From positions 1-64,000 of the forward strand of contig CANTFK010000673.1 of NCBI GenBank assembly GCA_947646735.1: a stretch of DNA of 64,000 nucleotides, in the 5' to 3' direction. The position numbers and the translations under genes were made by a program. This stretch comes from Peronospora farinosa. Taxonomy: Eukaryota > Oomycota > Peronosporomycetes > Peronosporales > Peronosporaceae. The notes beneath the pieces are model-generated. The model ran no database searches. It saw only the letters and a program-made list of their open reading frames with translations, and had not been told where the DNA came from. Shown here in pieces: positions 21,721 through 30,478 of this stretch (its first letter is position 1; every line of letters begins with the position of its first letter).

Positions 21721-22551
21721 ATGAGTGAATTGGACCGGTGTTTTTACCAGAAAGAACTAAAGACTTTGCTATCTAGCGATCCAGTTCTCAAGATATTGAA
21801 GCCAAAGCTAATCGGATTATTACAAGGACCGGTATCAGCTCCAGTAGAAACACCGAACCAATTGGAAGCGATTCGTCGTTTGTTGAAGTTACTCAAGGAA
21901 GCTGGATTAACCGCTGGAACTTTTGATGCGCAGACATTGCTGGATTGTGAACATGATCAAGTAATTAAAGCAGGACGATCGTTGTTCGAGGCGTTAACCC
22001 CTCTCACTGGGAAGTACCAAGCAATCGTGCCAGCCGCCGAGACATATCAAACGGGCTCATCACAGTATGCATCGGCAGAATCGGAGGCGGATTCAGGAGA
22101 ATCAATTCCCATTCAACGGATGTCGTTGGGACCGTCTGGTGCGGCGTTTATACGCAAAAGATCGACGCCGATCGAAACGGGAGCGAAATCGACCGATGTA
22201 CCTATGGTTCGCGAAATGAATCCATTTGGATCAGGTCAGCTGGATTCTTATTTTAAAGCAGCCATGAAGAAGTACGAAGACGATCAACGGATTTTAGCTT
22301 TACAAAATGCTGATCGATCAAGGATCAACGCCACTCCTCAAATGATGAATATTCCAGACGTGGAGATGGAGTCAGTTGGATCGCATCATAGTCGATCCAA
22401 TATTGGCGATCCGCTAGATCTAGGACTCGAGGATCTGAGACGGCCATTCATGGTAGCTGCAAAAGCTAACCAAGTGGTGTGTTCACTACACAACGAGTCC
22501 GAGTATCGGCGATCGCAGATTTAGAAGAGTTCACCGGGCGAGACAGACTAA
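21721..22551 (+). pseudogene. gag: gag of element B', 5' part
   Basis: The frame of 267 codons from MSELDRCFYQ ends at a stop (22522-22524) produced by a frameshift next to ADLEEFTGRDR, the beginning of the capsid core. The gag is then interrupted by a solo LTR at 22552. The match with E Gag is collinear (KILKPKLIG, TPNQLEAIRRL, AGTFDAQTLLDCEHD, GSSQYASAESE, IPDVEMESVGSHHSRSN). The remainder of the gene continues at 23626. Confidence 0.85.
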
Positions 22552-23625
22552 TGTGGTGGAGTGGATTCTCAAACAACGTGAGAGAACCACAAACGCACAC
22601 AGCGCCGGACTGCCGACTTACAGAGGGGGTACTCCGACACCGTGTCGTGTTAACCTTGGGTCTCACCTTGTGTACCAGTCGAATTGGCTGGTCTTGCTCA
22701 TCGTTAGACGCAGAAGACTTAAAGACTTGGTCCTGTATGGAGGGACTTGGGGGCCACGAGTGAATATTCTTCACTCGGACCCAGGGTTTCTTGGGCTCAA
22801 TCGAGTGTGTCAAGAGCAATGTACCTGGTACTATGTACCCCTTAGGTGTCTAACGGTTTCTTGGTCTTTCGACACCTTTTCTTGTTCCCCATAAGGAAAC
22901 TGCTTCCTATAGCGGGTCTTGAATTAATACGAACTCACAGGCCAAAATACTTCCTGGGGTTCGTTCGAGCTTGAATCTTACCACACGTCTGTCTTCAACG
23001 GGGGGGGGGGGGCCAAAATAAATCCCTTCCCTGGAACAGGTGAGTAGATCGAAACAAGCTCGCACTTGAGTCTTGACACTAACTTGACACCTCAGGCCAA
23101 CTATCCTGAGGTTCAACTTGCGTTGCTTGAGCCGTCACCTCATCTGACGTCGGTGGGCCAAAGGGTATCCCGCCCGGAATAGGTGAGGTGACGGAGAAGC
23201 TTGAAGGAAGCGCTTAAAGCTGCCACGTGTAATGCAAATTCGAGTGTGTTTATTTACCTTATACTTTGTATGCTTTTCTTGCCTAACCCTAACCCTTTGA
23301 TCTGGATAGTGCCACGTGTCGACTCTTGGAGGAAGAACTGGCTCCTTGCTACCTGTACTTTCTGTAATCTTCGATATTCCGTGTACCGTTTCTGCACCCT
23401 CGGGCATTGGGCCCTGGTACTTGGACCCTGTATCCTGGGGCCTGGGTCCTGTGCTGACTCCGCACATCTGGGTCCTTATATTCTTAATAAGGCTGGGGCC
23501 TGGTGTGAGGTTGTAGATCTGCGAGGCCGTGTCGTGGCCACTCCTTTGGGAAAGTAAGCAGATAACTCCCTTGCTCTTTGTTCCCATTCCCTTTAAGCTC
23601 TGATTTCCCCTGGCACTTCACCACA
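22552..23625 (-). mobile_element. Solo LTR (1074 bp, minus orientation) in gag of B'
   Basis: The ends are TGTGGTGGAGTGG at 22552 and GGCACTTCACCACA at 23625, imperfect inverted termini. It is flanked by CTAA (22548-22551) and CGAA (23626-23629), a 4-bp target duplication with one change. It contains a run of about 14 G (22999-23013) next to GGCCAAAATAAATCCC and a second GGGCCAAAGGGTATCCCG block near 23155, two versions of the shared LTR core block read on the minus strand. No internal region remains. Open frames across it are chance frames. Confidence 0.85.
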
Positions 23626-24669
23626 CGAATATCGAGCTAGAAGCTGGATCTGTAAAGTCAAATCTGCTTTCTTACGTGATCAAGCTCCTGACACCGAAAA
23701 GTGTCTTGTATTTGGAGATCTTCGAACGCGACCAGCACGAAACTGGTAAAGCCACCTAAGCTGATCGACTCGTCATCACTGAAAATCTCTATTGGAAAGT
23801 TTCAATATACAGTATGGATGGTACGTTGTATCTGTTGGAAGGCAATACTATCATGCAAGGAAACAACCGAATGAATCTCCATTGGAATATCTATATCGGC
23901 TAAATGTGGCAGCAATTAGAGCAAAAATTCAATTCGAGAAGAAACGCCAGCCACCAGACGTGAACATGTGGAACATTTTATTGAGACACTGGATGATATC
24001 GCGATCTGGCAAAACAGTTGACTTTATTACGTTTGGACGATGATGACATGGAATTAACTTTACGTGCGTATTAACGTATGGAATTTTGTCAAGGCAAGGC
24101 ATCGATGGGATCCACTAAATTTCGTCAACGAGTCACCCCTGTACCCGATTAAGCGTCATCGGAACCGGCTCACGCATTGAGAGCGATCCATATCGAAAAC
24201 GGTAACAGTGATTCAGAGTCGGAATCGAGTGGATCTGAAGTAGAAGTGGATCGACGCCGCGTGTTTTCCGCGATGACGCATGCCCCAGCTGAAAAGCCGA
24301 GAGATTATCGTCGATCGACAGAATGAGAGTGACAATCATGATCGACAGAATGTGATCGACAATCGTGATAGATAGAATGTGATCGATTAAGACAAAGGTC
24401 ATGGTCATACTGACCCACCAAGAGCCTGCACCCATTGCAGATCGAAGAAACATGACGATCGTGGATGTTGGAAGCGGTTGACCTGTCAGAAATGTGGGCG
24501 CAAAGGACATCCTTCAGACAAGTGTTTTTTCGTGGGTACTGCCTGTGGAGAGATGCATGAAGGAGGAAAATGCCCGATGGAAGAATTTTATAATCTAATT
24601 CGCTAATGGTACGTGCCGACCAAACACGCTGGGATGCTCCCGCCGAAGGCAGAGGAGATGTTAAACTAG
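23626..24669 (+). pseudogene. gag: gag of element B', 3' part (capsid core, zinc knuckles)
   Basis: After the solo LTR the capsid core continues (KSAFLRDQAPDTEKCLVFGD, then SVGRQYYHARKQPNESPLEY) with stops and frameshifts near 23750, 24010 and 24075. The zinc-knuckle region CTHCRSKKHDDRGC and CQKCGRKGHPSDKC is readable at 24430-24530, the first with Gly changed to Arg. It ends EEMLN-stop at the frameshift site. The first part (to about 24185) is near-identical to 40507-41065. Confidence 0.85.
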
Positions 24670-24711
24670 GACGCTCGCCAGGTTGGAATCTGGTACGAGC
24701 CGAGCGTTCTA
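24660..24711 (+). promoter_or_regulatory. gag-pol -1 frameshift site, element B'
   Basis: G-TTA-AAC at 24660-24666, TAG at 24667-24669 and the 45-nt hairpin to 24711, all unchanged relative to element E although the gag around it is decayed. Confidence 0.75.
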
Positions 24712-26391
24712 GGCTCTGCATTTATGCATTTGTTGAAAAGGGATCTACGGATCAAGAAGTTAACAAGCGGATCGATCCGATCAATACATGTGAGGATTCA
24801 AATCATTTGCGTTTTATTTCAAGTGTCGCGAAAGTTGATGAATTTTCCCGATCATCTGCCAAGATGGAGCTCGACCTGGCGCCAGGCGAATCACGGGGTA
24901 TTGGAAATATCATACCCCAGGAAAGTGGTTCAAGCAGGCCAAGGCAGTGGGCAAGATCAACAATGAAAAGGCGACTATGTTGTTTGATTCTAGAGCCGAA
25001 ATCTCGATCGTCGACACCACCTTTGCTCGTAAGGTAGGAGTGTGTCATTGACGAGAGCCAAATGCAAGAATGTATTGGAATTGGTGAGAATACCTATATG
25101 ACCGAGGGACGAACCAAAATCAAGATCACATTAAATGGATCACTGGTATATTATTTTGACGCCTGGGTGGCGGATCAAGTTGGTCAAGAAATGATCTTGG
25201 GTATGGATTTTATGGTCCCAGCTGGGATTCGTTTGGATCTGACAGATGGAACACTTTGTTTGCCGGATGAGGTTAGAATTCAATTGGCGGGACGAAGGCC
25301 TCCATACCAAACGAACAGACAGCCGATCACGATCAATGATCAATATGTGGTGATCCCAGTAGGCGGATCGACGGAATTACGAATCGGTACTGGTGCACCG
25401 AATTCTAAGCTTTGGGTGAGACGAGACCCGAGATGGATACCAACAGTCACGACAGGACCGGGGAAGACTAAATATCTGCAGCTAACTAATATTAGTGATC
25501 GAGAAGTGATTGTGAATCACGGAGCTCCGATAGGTTGGTGGATGGCTGCGGATATGATACCTCAATCACCTGGATATGTCTCGGTGGGGTCGCGTCGATA
25601 TAATGAGTGGTACACTCTGGCCTATGAAGCAACTACAGATCGGAAGGAAGAAATCACTGATGATCCAACAGGACCACTAGTTGATCACCCGTCGTATCCA
25701 CTACAAACTAAGATTTTCATGCGTTCAAAGAAGAAAGAGAACGAGAAGATCGCAAATAGTGGAGAAAATTGCATCGCAATCGGATAAGGAAACGATCAAC
25801 GTGGGAGTAAATTAAGATAGTACAGAAGATCAAGGTTATCATGACAATGAAGATCATCAGTCAAGACGATCACAATTTGTGATCAATATGCTGAAAGGAA
25901 TCGACAAGGTGGATGGTGTACAGGACCGATCAGGTGAAAGAACCGATATTCGTGACGAAGACATAACGGGACAAGGCCAAGAACAGTCCACAGGTGTGAT
26001 CGATGCGACCAGAGAAGTGGGAGAAGTCGATAAGATACCAGATCGATCGGACGAAGCAATCGAAGATTTTACGAATATCGTCGAAGATAACGATCAGGGA
26101 CAATCCGATCGAGTGGAAAATAAGTTCACAGCGATCGCAACCGAGGATGTCCCAATAGAAGAACCATCATCTGAAGAGGCAGTATATTCCCACGAGAGTG
26201 GCGATCTGTTTGCCGAAGATGTCGATCAGCATATGGCGGTGTTGCCAGAAATTGTGATGTCTACGGTGGAAGTATCGATCGACGATATTCAAGTTGGCGA
26301 CCCTGGAATACCATTGACAGAAGATCAAGAAAGGCTACGACAATTAATTTGGAAGAATCGCCACTTACTCATAGATAAAGGTAATGCCTTA
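24667..26391 (+). pseudogene. pol: pol of element B': protease and linker, cut by element E
   Basis: The -1 phase is open from the frameshift site (LGRSPGWNLVRAERSRLCIYA, then MELDLAPGESRG). The protease active site reads LFDSRAEISIV near 24980, so the catalytic DSG triad has become DSR, and a frameshift follows at about 25035. A long frame from 25062 to 25787 covers the protease C-terminus (AWVADQVGQEMILGMDFMVP). The linker (25879-26391) has no tandem repeats, unlike A and E. It ends at GNAL, where the E 3' LTR starts. Confidence 0.85.
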
Positions 26392-27588
26392 TGTGGTGGA
26401 GTGGGATTCGCAAAATTGCTGATGCGATCCCAACTCTCCACTGGCGCCCGGACGACCGACTAACGGAGGGGGTACCCCGATTCCGTGTGTATAGCCTTCC
26501 TCACCTTGTGTACCCGTCGGTAGGGCGGGTTGCTCTCTTCTCGGTAGACTTGAGTCGATGTTGAACTTGATTGTGTTAGGGATAGGTGGGGGGGCGATCG
26601 CGTGGAATTCCTCACACGATCGCAGTTGTTCTTGGGGTGCTCTGTTTGAGTCGCCCTGATCTCCCTTGAGATCGCCTTGTCCAAAAATGTAGATACTTGA
26701 TCCGCTTGCCTTCTGACCACTTGAGCCGTCTCGCGATCTTGTATCTGGACTTCTTAGTCCTCTGCGTCCAATCGCAGCTTGATTTGTTTTGTTGAGAATT
26801 CTTGCAATCCCTGGCCAAACAATCCAGGGATATGACTTGCGTAGTAGGTAGACTTCCTTGAGACGTCGGGAGGCCAAAGAATCCAGCCCGGAAGAGAAGT
26901 CGACACGTGTACTTAGAAGCAAATTGAACTCTGTTAATGTTAACCAATCAAATACCAAAACCTATGATCTTGACTATCTGTAGCTCAGGATCTGTTGCCA
27001 CGTATCGCCCTTTCGGAAAAAATCAGATCTCGGAATGTGGTCCACTCCAATATAGCCGCGATCTGGATCGCTACCTCACTCGGATATAATACCATTTTAG
27101 TACCAGATCGCGGTACTAAATAATTAATACCAGATCGCGGTACTAAATAATTAATATCGGATCGCGATCCGCCGGATCCCGACTTGTCTTCTTCACCGTT
27201 TCTCAGGTCATGTGAGATAGTTCATCAATGTGACATTTCATATCCACCATTCCAGTCCTCCATAGCGACGTGATCCACACCAGACCGTCCTCCACATGCT
27301 TGGATGTACCCATCTTCCTCCTTAGCGACCGCGTTCACGCGGATCGCCATCGGAAATACTGGAGATCGCAATAGCGTAGTTTCTAGGCCATATTTGACCC
27401 CACATAGAAGTGCAAACTACTCCATTCACTGTTTTCCATCCTATTTGACATCGTCTTGAAACCTTTCTGCGAGATCGCGACTCATCAATATTGGCCACGA
27501 GATCGCGACTCATTAATATTGGCCATTTCGGACTTAACCGAAAATATGCGATCACACTTGGCGAAATTCACTCTTTCACTTCGCCACA
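26392..27588 (-). mobile_element. 3' LTR of element E (1197 bp)
   Basis: Read on the minus strand it opens TGTGGCGAAGTG (27588) and closes CCCACTCCACCACA (26392). It carries the LTR core block at 26864-26894, and two copies of the 27-bp repeat at 27099-27152 plus a partial copy. It matches the 5' LTR except for five missing repeat units, one base in a G run and a single substitution I could see. Confidence 0.9.
27099..27170. repeat. 27-bp LTR repeat, two copies
   Basis: The unit contains ACCAGATCGCGGTACTAAAT. There are two full copies and a partial one here, against seven plus a partial one in the 5' LTR (39381-39590). Confidence 0.9.
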
Positions 27589-27601
27589 ATCGTCCCCTGC
27601 A
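27589..27601 (-). promoter_or_regulatory. Polypurine tract of element E
   Basis: On the minus strand the bases directly before the 3' LTR read TGCAGGGGACGAT. The same core CAGGGGAC precedes the 3' LTR of element H, so it is the likely plus-strand primer for reverse transcription. Confidence 0.65.
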
Positions 27602-27673
27602 CCGATAGCCCACATACAGTGTTGGCCTAACTGTGCACTGTCTCGCTTCACTCTTCTCGTCACTTCGTCCCTT

Positions 27674-30295
27674 ATGGCCAGATCTACACCCGAAAACGAT
27701 CGCCACCCCCAAACTGGTGTGCTCGTTACGCGCGATCCAACGATGGGTTCCTCTACCGGATCGCGTATCTTGCTCCCGTCTACCCGGATAATCCTTCCTC
27801 CCGTTGCAGATCGTCAGAACGCGATCTCGTTGGTTTCTTCATTGTATGACCGCCTGGAAGCCCAGGATACCATCGTGGAAAGCTATCACTCCATGGAAAA
27901 TGCCTTGCAGGAGCAGGAATTTCGTGGAAATCAGCTGGAGACGGAACTCAACTCGTATCACGAGTTGGTGCCTCGACTGTGCACATTCGTCTTGCGTCGA
28001 GATGAAGAGTTGCGTCAACAACTTGATGCCGCTCTCCACATGGCCGAAGGTCTCGACGAAGAACTGAACCAGCTAACGGATCAGTCTCAGGAGATCGCCG
28101 ATCTGAAGAATGCCTTGTTTCGAGCCAATGCAGAGAAACATCGCCTGCAGGATAAATTCCGCCGTGAGGCGGCCAATCTTCAGCGAACTCTGGAAGGAAA
28201 ATTCCGGCAGCAGATCGCGTCCCTCCAACAGCAACTGGACTCCATCCTCGCACAGCGTAATACAGCAGACAGTGCTTTGGCCGCTGACTTTCGACGCATG
28301 AAAAGCAAGGCATCCAAGTACAAGAAAGCTCGTTCTCAGGCCCAGCAAGCCGCGAAACAACTGCAAGAGACACTGAGCGCGCTCGAGCTTGATCATGATC
28401 GCCTCCTGAGTACGAGTATTCGGAACGACGCAGCTTTGGATCGACTTCGTACCGAAGTTGCAGATCGAGAGGCAGAGCGCGATCTGGCCATCCAGGATCG
28501 AGATTTACTTCGTTCGCATCTGGCAGAATTGGCTACGGGCTTACTTCCTTCTCCGACTAGCCTTCTCGCGCTTTCCAATCCCTCGTCACCCAATCGCAAA
28601 CGTGCGTCATCTTCACCGACTCTGGACGTCCCCTGTAAACGTCCCCGCAGCGCTTTCGGTACTTCTGCTCAATCTGCGACCTCGGAGGGATCTGGCATTC
28701 CAGCGCGATCTGGGACTTCGACGCGATCTGAAATTCCGGCGCAATCCGGTACTTCGGCACAGTCTGGCACTTCAGCGCGATCTAGTATTTCCCCGCGATC
28801 TGGTACTCCGCCGCGATCTGGTAACTTAACGCGATCTGGCACTCCGGCGCGATCTGGTACTTCAGCGCGATCTGGCACTTCAGCGCGATCTAGTATTTCC
28901 CCGCGATCTGGTACTCCGCCGCGATCTGGTAATTTAACGCGATCTGGCACTCCGGCGCGATCTGGTACTTCAGCGCGATCTGGCACTTCAGCGCGATCTA
29001 GTATTTCCCCGCGATCTGGTACTCCGCCGCGATCTGGTAATTTAACGCGATCTGGTAACTCAGAACGGTCTGCCAAGTCGGTGCGATCCGTTATTACAAC
29101 GCGACCCAATGTTTCGTCGAAAGCTAAAAAGAAACGCAAAACGTGTCCCTCGCCTTCGCCTGACTCTGAGTATGACGGCTGGTCTTCCGATCCCGAGGAC
29201 GCTACACTTGCTGCTCTATCCGGATCGCGTTCCACCACGAGGCGTCGCAACACCACGACGAAACTCTCTGGCAACACCGGATCGTCTCAGTCCCCTATCA
29301 TAATTCACAATGGTAGCCCACCCTCCAAAAAATCACCAGTCTCGAGTCCTGCTACGCCCCCTAGCCTTACGACCAAGATTTCTAAGGTCGACCTTTTTGG
29401 CGAACCTTCTAGCGACTCGGACGGGAAGATTAGCGTTTCCAGTGACATCCGTGAAGATATAAACCAGTTGCTCACTCCCGCTCAATACGCCGACCTGCCT
29501 GATCTCCAAAAATCACGTGATGTGTGGATCCCAGGATATCGTGAGCGAAAGCCCCGATCGTCAACTCAGGTCGCTCCATGGTCCGCCCGACGGGTCAGTC
29601 TGACCAGTGTTGCCGAATTGGGAGTGGAGTTCTTCTATCGACACTTGTCCCGACCGAGAGGGTATATCTTCACCCCTCAAGCCAATCCCAAATCTCTTCT
29701 TGATTCTGAGTGGATTCCCCGACTGATCACCCCGGCACAAGTTACTGCGCTTTACGATCAGAAACCGTGGAACGTCACTCGTCGGCCGATTGCTCCCATC
29801 TCTTTCCCGCTGACCGGTTGGTTCAAAGATCTGGCGGACATTTACCTGGAATATGAAGATCGCCATAGGCAAGCCTTGTGGGAGGCAACCCACTTCCTGT
29901 ATATCTCCCGCGAACTTCGGAAGGAGTATCCAGAGCTGGCGCAATTTTGTCAGCAACGCAAGCAGCGTCGGTCGAGATCTGGACCCCGCTGGAAGACTAT
30001 TCTTCGCGTTATTCTCCAAGGGATGATCGAAGGACACTGTGATCTGGATATTTTGTTAGATCCATACTTCCTCCACTTTCCAGTGTACGCAGAAGTGCGA
30101 CCATGGTATCCTGGTTTGGATTGCAAGCAGAAAAACATTCCCAACCTGATTACTGCACTGTCGTTATTGGATTCTGCGGAGCCTTGGCGGAACCAATATC
30201 GGTCCTCAATCGCGGATCACCCCGGTTCATCCCTCGCCCGTTTATCCAGTAAATTCTTTCCCAAACAGCAGTCGGGATCTGATAACACTTCTTGA
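27674..30295 (+). CDS. Convergent accessory gene of element E: coiled-coil, repeat-rich protein of unknown function
   Basis: An intact frame of 873 codons on the strand opposite to gag-pol, between pol and the 3' LTR; its stop is 183 bp from the pol stop. I chose the ATG at 27674 (MARSTPENDRHPQTG); an in-frame ATG at 27491 lies inside the LTR. Domains: about 80 variable residues; a long heptad-rich coiled coil (about 85-310, e.g. LYDRLEAQDTIVESYHSMEN); NLS-like clusters (CKRPR, KKKRKTC); about twenty 6-residue RSGTSA/PRSGTP units coded by GCGATCTGG repeats; a TLAALSGSR..RRR motif; and a conserved C-terminal domain (about 640-860) with SFPLTGWF, LWEATHFLY and EGHCDLDILLDPYF. No transmembrane segment or known catalytic motif is seen. 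A homologue lies at the same place in element H. Nuclear localisation and DNA/RNA binding are inference. Confidence 0.85.
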   Translation: MARSTPENDRHPQTGVLVTRDPTMGSSTGSRILLPSTRIILPPVADRQNAISLVSSLYDRLEAQDTIVESYHSMENALQEQEFRGNQLETELNSYHELVPRLCTFVLRRDEELRQQLDAALHMAEGLDEELNQLTDQSQEIADLKNALFRANAEKHRLQDKFRREAANLQRTLEGKFRQQIASLQQQLDSILAQRNTADSALAADFRRMKSKASKYKKARSQAQQAAKQLQETLSALELDHDRLLSTSIRNDAALDRLRTEVADREAERDLAIQDRDLLRSHLAELATGLLPSPTSLLALSNPSSPNRKRASSSPTLDVPCKRPRSAFGTSAQSATSEGSGIPARSGTSTRSEIPAQSGTSAQSGTSARSSISPRSGTPPRSGNLTRSGTPARSGTSARSGTSARSSISPRSGTPPRSGNLTRSGTPARSGTSARSGTSARSSISPRSGTPPRSGNLTRSGNSERSAKSVRSVITTRPNVSSKAKKKRKTCPSPSPDSEYDGWSSDPEDATLAALSGSRSTTRRRNTTTKLSGNTGSSQSPIIIHNGSPPSKKSPVSSPATPPSLTTKISKVDLFGEPSSDSDGKISVSSDIREDINQLLTPAQYADLPDLQKSRDVWIPGYRERKPRSSTQVAPWSARRVSLTSVAELGVEFFYRHLSRPRGYIFTPQANPKSLLDSEWIPRLITPAQVTALYDQKPWNVTRRPIAPISFPLTGWFKDLADIYLEYEDRHRQALWEATHFLYISRELRKEYPELAQFCQQRKQRRSRSGPRWKTILRVILQGMIEGHCDLDILLDPYFLHFPVYAEVRPWYPGLDCKQKNIPNLITALSLLDSAEPWRNQYRSSIADHPGSSLARLSSKFFPKQQSGSDNTS
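28700..29070 (+). repeat. GCGATCTGG repeat inside the accessory gene of E
   Basis: About twenty 18-bp units (GCGATCTGGTACTTCAGC type), arranged partly as a higher-order repeat of 108 bp. Units differ mostly at positions that change Thr/Ser/Pro/Ala between the constant Arg-Ser-Gly. Confidence 0.9.
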
Positions 30296-30478
30296 TCGTT
30301 CAATACAATTCCATTTTGTTCCTCCTTTTCGTTAAAATTGTCTTCTTTTGTTGGGCTTCTTTAGCCGCGATCTCGTCTTCCAGACCTTCGATCGCCATAC
30401 TCATTACACACAAATTTCCTTTCCACCATCCTATGCAACCTTCTTGCATATTATACCATCCCCAACACTCGATCTTCG
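30296..30478. other. Spacer between convergent stops of the accessory gene and pol
   Basis: 183 bp, T- and C-rich on the plus strand, with no frame of note. Terminators or poly(A) signals for both convergent transcripts would have to lie here or overlap it, but no clear AATAAA was found on either strand. Confidence 0.5.

Larger units (their letters stand above)
19948..22532 (+). repeat. Right arm of the large inverted repeat (element B')
   Basis: Reverse complement of 4730-7171. This arm continues past the point of homology for about 18 more bases of gag before the solo LTR at 22552, so the left arm, not this one, is cut at the shared limit. It contains LTR, leader and gag in plus orientation. 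Confidence 0.85.

Noticed and set aside
23279..23297. CCTAACCCTAACCC as an internal telomere repeat
   Set aside because: Only two units, found at the same position of several LTR copies, so it is part of the LTR and not a telomere seed.
28669..29277. 202-codon minus-strand frame of DRAEVPDRA-type repeats, in the sense direction of element E
   Set aside because: It covers only the repeat tract, while the plus-strand frame is 873 codons and has a conserved partner in H.
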